The notes: a model not told the origin generated them from the sequence alone. Counted from the first letter of the stretch, positions 9,769 to 23,985 are shown. The stretch is 64,000 nt of DNA from Echiichthys vipera (GCA_963691815.1 OY829645.1:14489056-14553055); one strand, 5' to 3'. A program made the numbers and translations.

Positions 9769-12700
9769 TTCATATTTGATGGCCTGTTTATGAGAAACCA
9801 TCAGAAACGTAATGTGACATTGAGTGCTGTTGTGTTTCACCGGTCACACTCTGAAACATGAAAACGCTTGCAGCTGGCTGTTTCTACAGTATGGAGCTCT
9901 CCCTCTCCTACATCATACAGCAAAGCCACACTTTCATCTGTAAATACAATCCTGCTTTTTTGAAAGACAGAGCAGGCAGAGGCAGAAAAAAAGAGAAGTC
10001 CATTTATAAGGAAGAGGGAGTCTAATGTGGAATCAACCAGAGTGTCTTTTAATGATTACTTGCTGTACATTGATCAAGCACTTCAAGACAGGAACAAAGA
10101 ACACTTTGAGAGGGATGAACCCTGTGCTCCTGTTTTTCCTTCAGAAATCAGTTACAGCCTCTGACTAAGATGGTTATTCTTGGTTTTAAAAATGAAAAAT
10201 CCAGCTCTCAACAATCATGCTGTAAATGAATCTCGACTGGTGATATAATTGCCATTGTGCAATGTAATTGTAAATAAATACACAAGCAAAAAAATGGATA
10301 TATAAAGAAATCCATGCATGGGATTGTTTTAGATGGTAAATCAATGTATTGTGTATTTTATTCCAACGTGAGGCTACCAGGGTGGCAATGTTGATCTCCT
10401 TTCTTCGTCCAGACTGAAATGTCTGGACCAAAGTTACTAGCAGATGGATTGTCATGAAATCGGGTAAACGCAGCTATGGTCTACAGAGGATAACTCCTAC
10501 TGGGCAGTGAGAGTAAAGAGACAAACAGTCGACGTGCTTAAGAAAAGCAGTGGTATTCATAGTTCATAATAACGCCTTGTTACTTCAGTTTCTTCCCGCT
10601 TCCTGCCTGTCAAGTATTGTGTAATACAGGTAGACTGAAATACTGTGCAGCCAATCAGGGAGCCAGATTCAAGATGAGTGAGCAAAAGGCGGTACACAAT
10701 TCACACAAAGCTACGTGGTTAGGGTTGTGAAAAGATTGTTGGCTGGGTTAAAATAGGTGCGTTTGTAACGTACCTACAGTTACCATCTGCTGTCTCCTGG
10801 GTGAAAGTCCAGTGTTTTGTTTGACCCATCATTCATTGGCGCTCTTAACCACAAAGGGCTAATACCTCCACGGAAGGGTTTACAATTGAACACCAAGGGC
10901 CGTGAATTCAGAAGCCTGAAAAAAAAAACTATTACCAGAAGGCTACCTGATCGATAACTCCGTAGCACATTCGCACACTCCTGTTCCTCAGTATAGTGAA
11001 AAAGTAACTGCACATTCAAGTGTAAAGATGTAAAACGTCCTTTTAACAATGTTAGAACCAGTACAGTTTTGGCTACGTCTAACATTGCATGAAATGTAGC
11101 CTCATATTCAACGGCACACGCCATAACTTACAAGCCAAAAACTCTGTCTACATGACAAAACTGTTTTCCAATAGATGTTTTCAGTGACCTAAAATGCCGT
11201 TAGCATGTGTACAAAAGGCTAAAACACATAGAAAAAGCTACATTCACAAAAATACCTGTGTACGTGCGGATTATGCTTCAGCGCTTTCCTTCAAACTGCT
11301 TTCATAAAAATCTTTTTACATTAATATGAAATAGACTTGGTAGAGACCAACAGAGAGTGAAAATCAGACTCATTCGTCAGGTGGAGAGAAACACAACTCT
11401 AAAAATAATGTTGCTCATGTTTGCTGGATGTGTAAATAAGCAACTGTTTGCTAACACATTCTGCAGATCAACTAAATAACATAGTGATAGTGATAAAATG
11501 TCTGCGTTGTCCTGTGTACAAGTTGTTGAACAAGCCCCATGCGTCCCTTTTTTAAATCCTAAAATAATGTACGGGAAAATAACCTTCTAAAAATAATTTA
11601 ATTATTAATTTGTTATTTTCTTCAGTAAGATCAAGGGGAGATTGATTTGTGATTTCAGGGGACTTGTCATTAAATCCATATTACTAACATGGTGTGAAAG
11701 AATAGAAAGATTTTTGGACTTTCACAAACATCAAACCCAGCCCCAATTTCATAATACTACTGTTTTTTCTTTATCGACATCTTACGCAAAAAGGTCAAAG
11801 TCTGCGAAGAAAAGCAAAATGGATTGCAAAAAAGCACAAAAGTGACACCTGCCAAATTTGAATGTATATGTCTGCAATCTGTCACATTTGCAATACATTA
11901 CATAGTTCAGCCAGGAAAAAACATGCTGTTCCTTGCTACAGTGCATTATGAAAGGTTGCAAATGGGCTAATTTGCAGCTTTGACAGCACCAGCCTCTGCA
12001 AAGGCGGGGAGTAATAGGTTTTGAGGTGCCGCTTCAGCGACTGCTGTGATAGGAATGCTGTGGCTGAAAGTAGGCATAGGTCAGGCTTCCCTGGAAACTC
12101 TGACAAATTAAAAACAGAAAACCTTTGACATTTATCATACTAGGAGTCTGCAAAGGTCATTGCCTGTAGTTGCTGCTTTCATTTTCTTTCCCCGTCCCCC
12201 ACTGGACATGTTTTTCTGTGATTGCTGGAGCTGCAGCAGGGTGAATCAGGAGATGTGATTTCAAAGAAATACTCACACGATGACAACATTTCCTGCAAGA
12301 AGCAGATACATGGAGTCTCTCTGCTGCTGCTGTCCTGTTTCCTCTTGTTTACCATGCAAGTGATAGGTCAGTTGTTAATGAGCCTATCATGAAGATTAGT
12401 TATCAGTTGCATGAGGATGCTATTTAAAAGTAAACGGCTGTTGTGTGAAGCACAACCCCAGGTATGAATTAACACGCTAAAATTCATTTCTGATTTCCTC
12501 ACGATACATCATTCCACACCATAAACACTGAAAACTTGTAATCCCACTGGACCATGACTGTCTCATTTAAATGTTAATGTAATTCCCATCAGTCATAATT
12601 TAATGTGCGACCTGGCATTTTCCGTTCATCTCGGCGACGCTATCTTACCTGACAAGCCAATTTACTGCTGGAGTTGACCAAATTGCTTGAGCATTGTAAT

Positions 12701-12813
12701 GCTAACACCATAATAAATCCTCAACATACTGTTCCTTCTCAGGTAATAAAAAAAATAATAGAAATTTATACACGTTCACTGTGTAATCCATTTTCATTGA
12801 TTTCCCTGGCATT
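9769..12813. other. Non-coding stretch, no gene recognised
   Basis: No supported coding region. Around 10706-10790 there are motifs (ACGTGGTTAGGG, GGGTTAAAATAGG, GCGTTTGTAACGTACC) shared in type with a dispersed family also seen near 22.5 kb. The rest is unremarkable AT-rich sequence. Confidence 0.4.
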
Positions 12814-12920
12814 ACACACATGCACACGTGCACGCACGCTCGCACACACGCACACACGCACACACGCACACACGCACGCACAGCCCCCCCCCCCCCCCCC
12901 ACACACACACACGCATACAC
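12814..12920. repeat. Compound CA/CG repeat with poly-C run
   Basis: A CA tract carries regular CG steps, including the octamer CGCACACA about four times from 12841. It is followed by 17 consecutive C bases at 12884-12900 and a further short CA tract. It is prone to assembly error. Confidence 0.95.
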
Positions 12921-13689
12921 AGAGAGATTGTGCCTTTAAGTTGGATATGATGCAGCTGGGGAAACATTACATCTGAGGAATGTGACAGAGGTTGCCCTTT
13001 TTGCCCTCTCGTTCTGAGAGGTGGCATTAGAAGGGCTGAAAGCAGTGTGAGAGATGACACAAGCAGTGCTAGGAAGACGAATCAGACAGATTATAGCTCT
13101 GAAGAGAGAGAGGAAAGAGAGCAGGGCCAGGCTTAATGCTGGTAGGTGTCATTTTATGTGACCTTTCTGGGAATTACCACTGTGCATGTCTGCTTGTCAC
13201 TGAGACAGTCTGGGGCGTCTGCTGCTGTTTCCCCTTCAGCCTTCCTCTGGCAGAAAGACATCATGGCCCAAACTCAGCCTCCTGATGCCCGACTACTTTC
13301 CAATTGACCTGATCATGGCCAATAACTCTGATAATCCCTCAGTTCTCATTAGCTCCCTCACACAACTTGAACTGAAATTTGAAATTCTACGGGCTCCCTC
13401 TGTGTCTGCGAGGTAGCTTAACCTTTGATAATACATTGGTGCGTCTTAGCAGAGAAAACCCGGGATTAGTCAACTTGCGGAAGCTATTGTGAGAGAAAAA
13501 CAGCATCAGAAGTTGATCATCATTGAGGTGGGGGAATATGAATGTGGATTCACCCAAGATACAGGCAGTCGAAGCTTGAAATCCTGTGATTAAGACATGT
13601 AATCCTATGTTAATTGTAGGATTGGGGCATGTATGTTTGAATAGCAATCACTCACTGGAACACACGTGCTATTTCTAACCAGGCATATC

Positions 13690-13925
13690 AAATTAGGTTT
13701 ATAGGATAAGAATAGTGATATTCTATATTTTTCTTTTTGTCAACAAATCCCATGAAAAGACCAAAGTAGTGTTTCAGGGGAGACACCACAGGCAAAAATA
13801 TCAATTTTTGAGATTTTGGGCTATTTTTCTTATCCTTTCTTTCAGACTGGTGGAAAGAAAACATTCAAAATACACATTTAGATGTTTATTTGACAACAGT
13901 TTGCTTGTTTTTGTGCGATAAGAGG
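13690..13925 (+). repeat. Dispersed repeat, copy 1 of a three-member family
   Basis: It contains TTTTTGTCAACAAATCCCAT and GAAAAGACC, later CACAGGCAAAAATAT, then TTTTGGGCTATTTTTCTTAT and CTGGTGGAAAGAAAA. The first half is shared with 44085-44160 and the second half with 59256-59410, so this is the most complete copy. It carries no coding capacity. Confidence 0.7.
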
Positions 13926-16900
13926 ATTGTTACCACTCTCATGACTATATTAAATAAGAAGCTACTGCAGAAAAAAACAGTTAGCTTTGCATAAAGACTG
14001 AAAACAGGAGTTAACAGCTCGTCTGGCCTCGTCCAAAATCTGCCTACCAGCACCTCCTAAACTCACTAATTAACATGTTATATGTCCTTTGTTTAATCCC
14101 AACAAAACATACAGATTTTGTTACTTTTGGACAGAGCTAGGCCAGTCTTTGTGCTAAACTAGATAGGTAAATGGTGTTGCATTAGTATAATATTAACAAT
14201 ACTACGACAAATAAAGTGTTTTTTTCCATATTTATAAACCCTGACTCTTCTGTAGCGATGTGGAACCGGGGCAGAGTGAAGGAGTGGAGGGGGGACAGTC
14301 TAATAATATGTCCCACTGAGCAGGGCTGCAACAAAACCAGCTTGAACTCAGCCAACATGTTTGCAGGAAGCCACCGTCACTCGCAAAAGGAACAAGGTGC
14401 AATTAGATAGAGATACAGAGGGAGAGACAAAGCGAGATCGGCGTTTCAAGTTAAATTGTAATTTTTCTTGCAGAGATACATCAATCCTAAGGAAAGAATC
14501 TTTGAACACATTCAACATAAATCACTTCTTCTTTCCCTCAACATGTTTCTCCCTGAAGAAAGGTTTCATATATTTATGACAGCACTGTGTCGATGTAGTT
14601 TCCTCCTCTCTTTCACATCTCCGTCTGTATTTGATGTGCTCCACAACCGAGCTTGGACACGATTTGTTTTGAGACACTGATGGGAGGAAATGATTCATTC
14701 ATCAGACAAGGTCCGGGATACAAATCCCAGCTGACCTGCTAGATGGTTGATAATACAGATCTTCCTCCGGGCATGTGCCAGAGCTTTCAGCGAGGCATGG
14801 TGCGCAGGTCATCATCTCTCCTATAGTGACTCTGTGTGAGGGCAAACACAAGCACGCCTCACTTGTGAATGTGTGCACATCGCACCACCTAATTTAAACG
14901 TCAAACCAGATAAGGAACTGCAGGGATGATAGTGTGATATGAGGGCCGGACTGGCCTGTCAGAGCAGTAATTATTTTACACCAAGAGGAGATATGGATTT
15001 GGCCTCAGGTGTGTGTTTTCTTGTTTCTGAGGGCATTATATGGGTAAATGTGTCACATCAGAACTTTGCAGAGGCAGATATATACTCATCAAAACTTTTG
15101 TGATTGCTTTGGACTGGCAATTTCAAAACACAGCGCAGAGGAAGATGACTGAGTGTAGCTGTCCGTGGTGCTGAAATTGACACTCAGAGGCTAGTGTGTG
15201 TGTTTGCAAACAGACATTACGTCATATAAAATAAAACAATTATTCCCCGGTGCTTTTGAATAATAAAAGCCTGATCAACGCGCTGGCTATCAGAGAGATG
15301 TAAATCTTGAATTGCACTCAGTACAGAATAAACACAGTTGCATTTCTAGACGCACAGCGGTAGGCAGATAGAAAAACACCTGCAATCATGCTTTTGATGT
15401 ATTTTTATTGCTTTATTATAAAACCATTTTTAATGTAAGGTTCATCAGCACCCAGAGACACATTTGAATGTAATGATAACACAGGATGAGAGATTTTTCT
15501 CCCATTATTTTCTCTAATTCCTGCTGCACCTGCAGCAGACAGGACAAGATTCATGATTTGTAGGACAGGTTATTTGGGTGCTCACATCACATGATGCATT
15601 TTCTATGCAAATTAAAGTACCATTTGTCTAACTTGATGACTTCATCACATCAGAGCTTTTTATTGTTATGATGATTAAGCGAGTCATGTTCGTAAGGCCT
15701 CATTTCATCTCAGGCTTGTGAAACTTTTAAATTAAGACTGAATAAATACTAGGGTTATAGCTATGAAAATCTTTAGTTAAAGTCCCCCTTCACTCACAAA
15801 TGTGTTTTTCTTCTGTTTATGGCTTCTAAAATGTCTGAAAATCAGCTATCTTCATTCCAGTGCCTCAAAGTGCTGCCCGTGAGTTTGTTTCTGTGATGAT
15901 GGCATTTACATGCACACCTTAGCTAGTTGGCTACACACCTAACAACAACTTTATAAGGCTACAGGTCCAGTCAACCTGCTCCCACAAATGAGCTTTTCTG
16001 TCTTTGTTGCAATAGTTTCCTGAACAAGAGCTACCATAACAATAACAACAGCCCTTTTCTGTAAAGTTCAGATATTTTCAAGTAAAAAAATCAAATGTAT
16101 AATTTGACCAGAGAAGCTTTAATACTTCTTGGTACTGGCTTATTGAGGTTAATGTCTTAAAGGTACCGAGTACCCAGCTCTAGTATTTGGTCAGAAAATA
16201 AAGTATTGGACAAAATTTTGACCTCAGCTGACCCCAGATCAGAGGGGAACATGAATGTTTATACTAAATTTAATGGCATTTTATCAAAAAGTTGACCATG
16301 ACATTTCACTCAAAACCTCACAATGGCAATAAAATGAAAGTCAGTGAATCAACAAAGTTAGTGGTATTCATCACCTAGAAACCATATATGTCTAGAATTT
16401 CACAACATTCGATCTGATCTAAAAACACAAAAAGGCTTTCTTTTTCAACATGCAATTAGTCTTGTTTATGTAAACAGTCACAGATTGTTGCCAGTGTTAT
16501 CACTACTATATGTAAGAACAGATATCTTAAAGCTTATGCACTCATAAATGCAGACACAGCTGCTGATTTTATTTCTCAAAGCAGCTTGACCATGAAAACA
16601 ATATAAAAATCTGCAATGGTGAGCTTCGAAAAAAGGTTTACACCTGAAACCTTTGCTTCGCTTTATTTCAGGTAAAAATTCTTACAATGAAACTAACATG
16701 GTTCCTCAAATCCTTTCTAAAAACCAGGGATGGATGCTGGAGCACGCTCTTCCTCTGCCTCTCTTCCTTTTATTTGCTCAACCACTGTGCAATGATTTCC
16801 TGTGCCGAGGTAAAGGCACCGCACATAAACTCTATTCGGAGCACAGGCTTCATCCTTTCTGTGTGCTGTGAAAGAATCCAATAATAAGGCTGCAAGTGAG

Positions 16901-18836
16901 AGAAATCCTGCAGAGATCTAATCAGCGCTGCATTGTAATGAGCAAGTGTCCAATGTATGGCCGAATGGCGTTCATTAGCAGCCATTTTCAGAAGCCAATT
17001 GAAGAATAACCATCACTGAAAGTCTGTGGTACATTTGTTATAGCGCAAATTAAGCCAAAATCTCCTCTGACATTTGTGCTGAGGTTTCAATAGGCGACTC
17101 CCAGAACATCTGCAGAGGGGCAATTTCAGAAATCTCGCTGATCTGGTGGTTACATGGCAGTGATGGACATTTTTCTTCACTTCTGCATTTTCTCTGGCAG
17201 CTCTGCGACAAGTACAGTCCTCTGCCCCTTTCTGACCACACTGACTAACTCCATCTTACACTTAAATAACCCAATTTTATATTTCACCACATTAATTTGC
17301 AGCCCCAGGGAAGGCTTCAGTCTATTCCTGATGAATATTTACACATGCAGTATCTTCCTCTGACAAGCAAATGCCAATTTACGTGGCAAACAAAATTGCT
17401 TTCATCAAATAAGCCAGATGCAAATTAATTCCAGTAAAGAAGGTCAAACATATTCAAGATATTCTAAGCCCTCTTTAATAAAAAGGGTCAGATGTTGGTC
17501 TAAATATGGAAGTTCTCTGAAAATATGATGCACACTGCCCTGTGTGCTGGCTTGAAACACACTCCTAATAGCCTTAGGTTTGCCTTTTAGGGATCTCTTA
17601 AATTCACTTTAAGTTGATAAAAATGAATTTGCTTCACAAAACCCCTTCAGAAAAACAGGCTTGAGATTTATCTGAAGAACTGCATGCACAGGGCTCAACT
17701 GTGTGCATTGGGCAGGTTACCAGAGCGATTTGGCTTAAAGAGTGCATCCTGCTCCACAGGGTGTGGGGGAAATGCTGAGTGTGCTGATGAAGTTCTTTCC
17801 ACCTGTTCGCAGAGGGAATGACCTCCAGGATCAGGTAGACATCCCAGCAGGGTAAGTTGATGCTCGAGCAAAGTATACAGGTGATGCACAGCCGAGTGAA
17901 CTGTGTGTACTGTAAGAGGCAAAGATGTGTCAGAAAGTGAGATGGATAGAAAATACCCAGAAACCTTAAATTTCAGGTGCTTGCTGGTATTTTGGGCAAA
18001 GCTGAACCATACATATAATAAAGAGTAACTCAAAGTACATTAGATTAGTCAAATATTTCAATTTTAAATACCCCTGGTTATTTTTAAAAAGAAAATGTGC
18101 ATTGAATCCATATTTGAGGCTAATAAGACAGTCCAGCTGTGTTTGAAATCGACTACCGAGTCAGTATTATGCAGAATGAAGACTGTTACATTGATGTATT
18201 TTGCAGCAGGAAGATAAATTGAAGCAGGACAAAAGCTATTCATGTGTATGCGCGATCAGAAAACATGATTGCTCATTTAAAATGACTCTGAATATGACTG
18301 GAGGCAATTAATTCCACATTAATGATTTAAAAGTTTAGATAAGCTTAATATCAACTTTGTAGCATTACAAAATTATTCTGGTCTTCCACTTCTGCTTAGT
18401 TTTCTCAATATTTACAGTATTGATTTGTCCTATTATAAGCGCTCGAATAAATCGGGAGGTGCAAAATGTCAGCAAATGTCAGCTGATGAAAATGCATGAC
18501 TGATGAGCGAACTGTGTGTTTTCATATCATATTCACACTCAATTGGCTCTCCCTGTCTGCCTCCCCGCTCCTTTATGCTATGGGATGCAGCATACTGTAA
18601 AATACCTTCAGAGTCAATGAGGGTAATAAAATTATGATAAACACTCTGCTCACATAAACAGATCAGAGAACTTCATTTACACACTGGTGTAACTGAGGAA
18701 AAGGGTCGATTTACTCTAAATTCAATCAGCGGAGCAGGTGGATTGTTTATAAAACTCATAAATCTTTTTTCCTACTTCTAGTCCATCAAAAGCTTCGGAA
18801 TGAAGTCTCTGTCATAAGTTAGCAAAAGGACTGCAT
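13926..18836. other. Non-coding stretch, no gene recognised
   Basis: No supported coding region. The sequence is largely non-repetitive and AT-rich. Positions 17040-17160 and 18240-18350 look like unique, balanced sequence and could be conserved non-coding DNA, but nothing in the window proves it. Confidence 0.4.
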
Positions 18837-19034
18837 TATCCAAGGCGCTTTACAATTTAGCCTCTCATTCACACGGACACTCACACTGATGGTAGCAAGC
18901 TATAATGCAATATGTTGCATCCCTTGGAAGCAATTAAAGGTTCAGTTTTCACAAGGACACTTCGACATGCGGACAGGAGGAGTCACCGACCCTGCAATCA
19001 GTGGACAACCCACTCTACCTCCTGAGCCAGAGCA
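18837..19034 (-). mobile_element. tRNA-derived SINE, minus strand
   Basis: On the minus strand the element opens GCTCTGGCTCAGGAGGTAGA, which resembles a tRNA A-box region. A degenerate B-box-like GGGTCGGTGACTCC follows, then GCATGTCGAAGTGTCCTTG and a tail ending in TTGTAAAGCGCCTTGG. This order matches a common teleost SINE whose full copies have TGTCCTTGAGCAAGACAC and AAAGCGCTTTG motifs. It is a diverged, inactive copy, not a tRNA gene. Confidence 0.8.
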
Positions 19035-20739
19035 GTCATTTTATATTGTGCAATTTATTCCAATATGTGAACACAGCACAAAGCCGTGAGTGTTAAATAC
19101 CTGAGCTCTGTTTGGACTCAATCTTGACCCATGCACACTCTCAATAGTTCCTTTTTTATATAATACCTTGTTTCCTCTTCAGTTGTGACTCAGTTCTTAT
19201 TCAGTGTGTGAAAGCTTTAACATTTGCTGCTTTAAGACCTTGAAAGGTCTGATGGTTCACACATATAATAGCATTCGAAAGTCTTTTTGTAAACAACATC
19301 CGCAACTGTACTTTTGATGGACCACGTCGTACTGATATGATTTGTAAGGTTATTACTTTATATCACTATGATAGATATTCTTTGAATTTAATCATTTTAT
19401 TATATGATTGATGAATGTACCTTTACAGCCAGCAGTCAGAGTTATTACAGTGTAATTATTAACTATATTATTATTAGCTTCCACAATTTTCCTGGGATCC
19501 ACACAAAAACAATCCCAATAAAAACAAACACCAAATTATAATTTTTTTGAAACCAACATAAGAAGAACTTGGCAGTTTGTGTGTTTGTCATCCAGATATC
19601 AAACTTCATGAAGGGAACCCAAGTAAAAAGAAGATATAGCATCAATAGTTTGACTGCCCAGTGATCTTCCTAAAGGTTTAATAAATAAACCACAGAGACA
19701 AGCACAAATATACATTCAAGGTGCTTAAAAAAACAATAATCCTGATACTCTGATGTTCTGTTTGTGTAAAAAACATTTTGTGTAAATGAGATGACACTTG
19801 TGTGTTTGCATATTGCTGAAGTGTGAATTTAGAGGAGGATTGTTTATGAATAAAATAATTAGTTGTTCATCTAAATGTATCAAGTCAGTGTTGTTGAACA
19901 AGGAAACTGATTGAATGAAACTGAGACTGATGGAAATACCAGTGCTTGTACTCTTGTAGACACGTTTCCCATGGGAAATAATAAATGGTAGGCTGACTTA
20001 TGAATTAAAATAAACTATTTGAATGTGAAAAATCAGAACTAATAAGTCTACGATACAAATGATTATATCTTTAATATAAGTTATTACTCAACAGGTAATT
20101 TAAACGGATCGCTTCATTATTTCTTCATGTGTCAAATTTTTCAAGTATTGTATGTCATTTATGAGAGAAAAGCAAACAAAAACCATAGAGCTTCCTTTGG
20201 TTCTACTCTCACCTCTCTTTCAAATGTTTATGTAAAAAATGGCTTTATCTTCTCAGAGCATGGGAACATCATGAGAGAACCGTGTTGACAGATGGTCCTG
20301 CAAAATATTTCATCTTTATTAACCGCTGCAACATAATTATTTGGCCTGGTGACCTCCACCACATGGCTGATCAGGCTCATCACAGATCATATGTTATAAT
20401 TATAAAACAGACTTTTTGTGTTTAAGGGCATTTTTTTTGGCTTTCTCTAAATGCAAAACCAGCTGACTAAGTTATGACTACAATGATTGTGTCACCAGTC
20501 AAATAAATATAATTTTAATCATTTGCTTTGGCTTTGTCTTTACAAGACTCGGTAAAAGGACGCTAACACCGGTTAATGAGGAAGGGCAATGCTTTTGTGT
20601 GGCAACTGAATATATCAGTAAACTTGGCGTGCTGTCCTTATCTTTATTCATATCATATATTGATATCAACACTCTCACTAACATTAGGTTGGCGACCTAA
20701 TTTACCTGTTGGGCCACAAACTAAAGAAAATGTCATCAC

Positions 20740-21043
20740 TAGGGCAGCAAAGTTCATTATCGATTCATCTGTCCATTATTTTCTCGCTTAATGCATAATT
20801 GGTCTATAAAATGTCAGAAAAAAAGTGGAAAATGTCAATCTTAGTTTCTCAAAGTCCAAGGTCATTATGTCTTTAAATTAATTGTTTTGTATAAAACCCA
20901 AAGATACTCAGTTGAATATCATATTAAACAAAAAAGCAGGAAAAGCATTTTCCACCACTTTTGCATGAAAAAAATGACGATGAATCGATTATCCAAACAG
21001 TTGGTGATTATTTTCAATTAGTCAACTAGTCATTGCAGCTCTA
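20740..21043. mobile_element. Non-autonomous DNA transposon (TAGGGCTGCAA family), copy 1
   Basis: The ends are TAGGGCAGCAAAG on the left and CATTGCAGCTCTA on the right, an imperfect inverted repeat matching at about 10 of 13 positions. The interior holds CATTATCGATTCATCTG, GGTCTATAAAATGTCAGAAA, AAACCCAAAGATACTCAG and ATGAATCGATTATCC, all typical of a very common fish family. There is no coding capacity. Confidence 0.75.
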
Positions 21044-22499
21044 GACACCACCCAGCGCTAGCAGTAAGTCTGATGGCGGTGAGATGTCACCTTTTGTACT
21101 GTAGAAATGGTTTATAAAAGATGCTTAGAAAAACAACAAAGTACATAAAATAAGCACAGCAGAGACATCACAGTGATTTTGTCTAGAGGCTCAGTTGTTC
21201 AGTGTCTATGGGCGCTTTGGTCCAAGCTTTGCCTGAACCGTCTCAGACTGCTATGACACCCCTACCACGGCAGTATAAACAGCATCTTTGTGAAGCTCAC
21301 AGTAGATTGCATTTTACTGAAGTGTTAAATAGAAGTGTGAGGGTATTAGGATGCACCTTCGGGGTCTTTAGCAGCTATCAGAGGCTCGGGCTGTTGGCGA
21401 GAATTGCATTTTGACTGCTGTTCTTGTTTGCAACACAGTCTGTCTGGCAGACACGACAGTCCCCCATGTTGCATCATACACAACAGCAGGTTATGTCGCT
21501 GATACATCTGTAGTTTAGGTAATAACTAATGTTTTCCAGCCTCTGCTAGTTGTCTCATAGTGCCTTGAAAACCTACAGTGAGACGTAGTAATACTATTAT
21601 CTCAGCTGACTGTTAACGGCATTTAGTGCTGCTGTTATTATTCATGTCTGTATTTTGAACACTGTATTTTTAATGGGATCTAAACCATATGGAACGTTTT
21701 CTGTTTGCCTCACAGACACAGTGTTGTTCTATCTGTGATCTCAAGCTGTCAAACCCATTTTTGAAATTATGTATGTGGAGTCATAAGTATAAAAAGCTTG
21801 ATCTGTTTTTCTGTTGATACTATTCCCAGGCCTCTTTTAAACCCTTATCTAATCCAGACAATGTTTCGTTACTGAAATCCTTAAAGTCTGGCACGATTCT
21901 ATTATTTGTTATTGTCAACAAATTTGTGTTCCCATCTCTCAATACTTTGACTCCTCCAGCCAAAGCCCAATTGTTACTGCAGACATGTGTCTTGAGAGAT
22001 TTGATCACAAGTGGACAGCGCAAAATAAAAGTGTTAATGACCACAAAGCCACATTCTGATCCGATCACTCAGACTACTGGCTGAGGTGGTCTGGACAAAC
22101 ACATATCTGTTGTAATGTGAATGCAAAGGAGGTAACAGGACAATATGTCATAATTGCAGGACGTGGTGGTTGTTTAGGCAGCCTGCCTGCAGCCAGCCTG
22201 CCAATGCGCTACAACTTGCCTATTTTACGATGAGTTGGACGAAGTGCTGTGTGACTGTCCTTTGTTTTGCCCTATAGAAGGAGAGTGTGTTGGCTTCTGT
22301 CGCCATTTCAAGGTATCATACTAATATATGTGCAGAACCTATGTTCATATATCATACAGAGCTGTTGATGAGATTATGTTGAACAGTTGAACAGTTACTA
22401 AAACAGGAGGATATGTTGCGTTTATTTGGAACTATTTTCATTCAAGGATTAATACACGTTTGATGTTCTAGTGAGTATTTGCAAGGTTCTCATCAATGG
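21044..22499. other. Non-coding stretch, no gene recognised
   Basis: No supported coding region or named repeat. Confidence 0.4.
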
Positions 22500-22720
22500 G
22501 TGGTGACCATGGACCGTGGATGGCAACGCTAAAGGTTAGGCAACAAAAGGTGACGGTTAGAGTTAAGCAACAAAATCACTTGGTTAGGATCAAAAAAGGA
22601 TGAGGTTTGGCATGGTACTTCTGGGACGCAAACACCGATCCCCTAGGTGACAGTCCTGTGTTTTGGGACCCATCCACCACCTCGACCCTCCTCCCTACGC
22701 AGAGTTTGGTGGTCTTATAC
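22500..22720 (+). repeat. Dispersed repeat fragment with GGTTAGGCAACAAAA motif
   Basis: It contains AAAGGTTAGGCAACAAAA and a second degenerate unit GTTAAGCAACAAAATCACTT, then GGTTAGGATC and GGTTTGGCATGG. These internal near-repeats resemble a fish family seen in weaker form at 10706-10790 and possibly 51300-51380. Ends are uncertain. Confidence 0.4.
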
Positions 22721-23985
22721 TATGCCAACTGATTTACTTCTTTGCTCCGGAGATAATTTCTACAGTAATAGATATGTGGAATACACACAAATTACAGTGT
22801 ATTACTTTTCTTAGTTATATGTACAGACAGTGAATGAGAACAGCCCGATATTGACAGCAGCAGGACAGGGTATGTGGGACTACAGTGCCCATGCTGATGG
22901 TAATGAGAGAACATGTCATCCAGTGCAGCGCTGTGACTCAATTATGTGTTTTTAGAAAACAATTGAGGTCCATGGAACAGATGAATAAACCATATCAGGC
23001 TTTGGTGATTTGAATCAGTAACAGAAGTACCTTATAAATTCAAGCACCAACCATCAGGCAAAGCTGAAAAATGCCCCTGGTTTTTACCTTTCTTTGGGAA
23101 GGAAAACACGTCTGAAAATGTGTATATGGATAAAAAAGGAGATAAATTTATCTGAAAACCCTAAACAGGAACAAGTAACAAGGGGATGGGTAATTGTTTT
23201 GCAGCACACGACTCCTTTTGATGAATGTCTCATTATAATCTGGAGATGATGGATGTGAGTTAGATAAAGCCTGGTGTGTATATGTGATTATTTAGGCACA
23301 ATGAGGAATATGAGGGGCTCTCAATCCTATTCCTTGCACACTGAGGTGTAACGGTTCAGAGTGAAAGGTTTTAATGGCTTTCAGTTGTTATTATCTTTTG
23401 TGTTATGACAGCTTGATTGGGCTTGCGGTCTTATTTCATTGTTGTTCCATTTGTATGAACGTCCCTTTGCCACCTTCCACAGCTTTGTGTTGTTATGGTA
23501 ATTTTCATGAAGTAGATTGCATATAGCTGGCTGCTCCACTTGGCTCCTGTCTGTGAGAGAAGCCTAGAGCAACAGTATAATAATCATAATAAACACATCT
23601 CTGCTGTGTGCAAACTTACAGTTAAGGTTTCATATAGTGTTAAGAGTTCACTTCAGAGCAGCACTCTCGACCCATTTTAACCGGGTGCTTAAGTGCCCCC
23701 CTGATACAACATTAAAGCAAGGATGACATGCATAATTTTAGTGTTTAGTGATATTTTATTATCCATAACCTGAGTTCATAATTATTACTTCTGTCTACTG
23801 TGCATACAACATCTGATACATTCTTCTCCTGCTTTTCCTGTTAAAAGGATGTTTTTCTTTCTCTGCTGAGTTTTACATCCTTAGGTCTAAGTACAAATGC
23901 TATAAAGGACTTTGAGGCAAATTTGCTATTTGGGGTTATTTAATATTAACTGATTTAAACCTGGTGTAGGCAGTTTATTTTTGGC
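22721..23985. other. Non-coding stretch, no gene recognised
   Basis: No supported coding region or named repeat. Confidence 0.4.
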
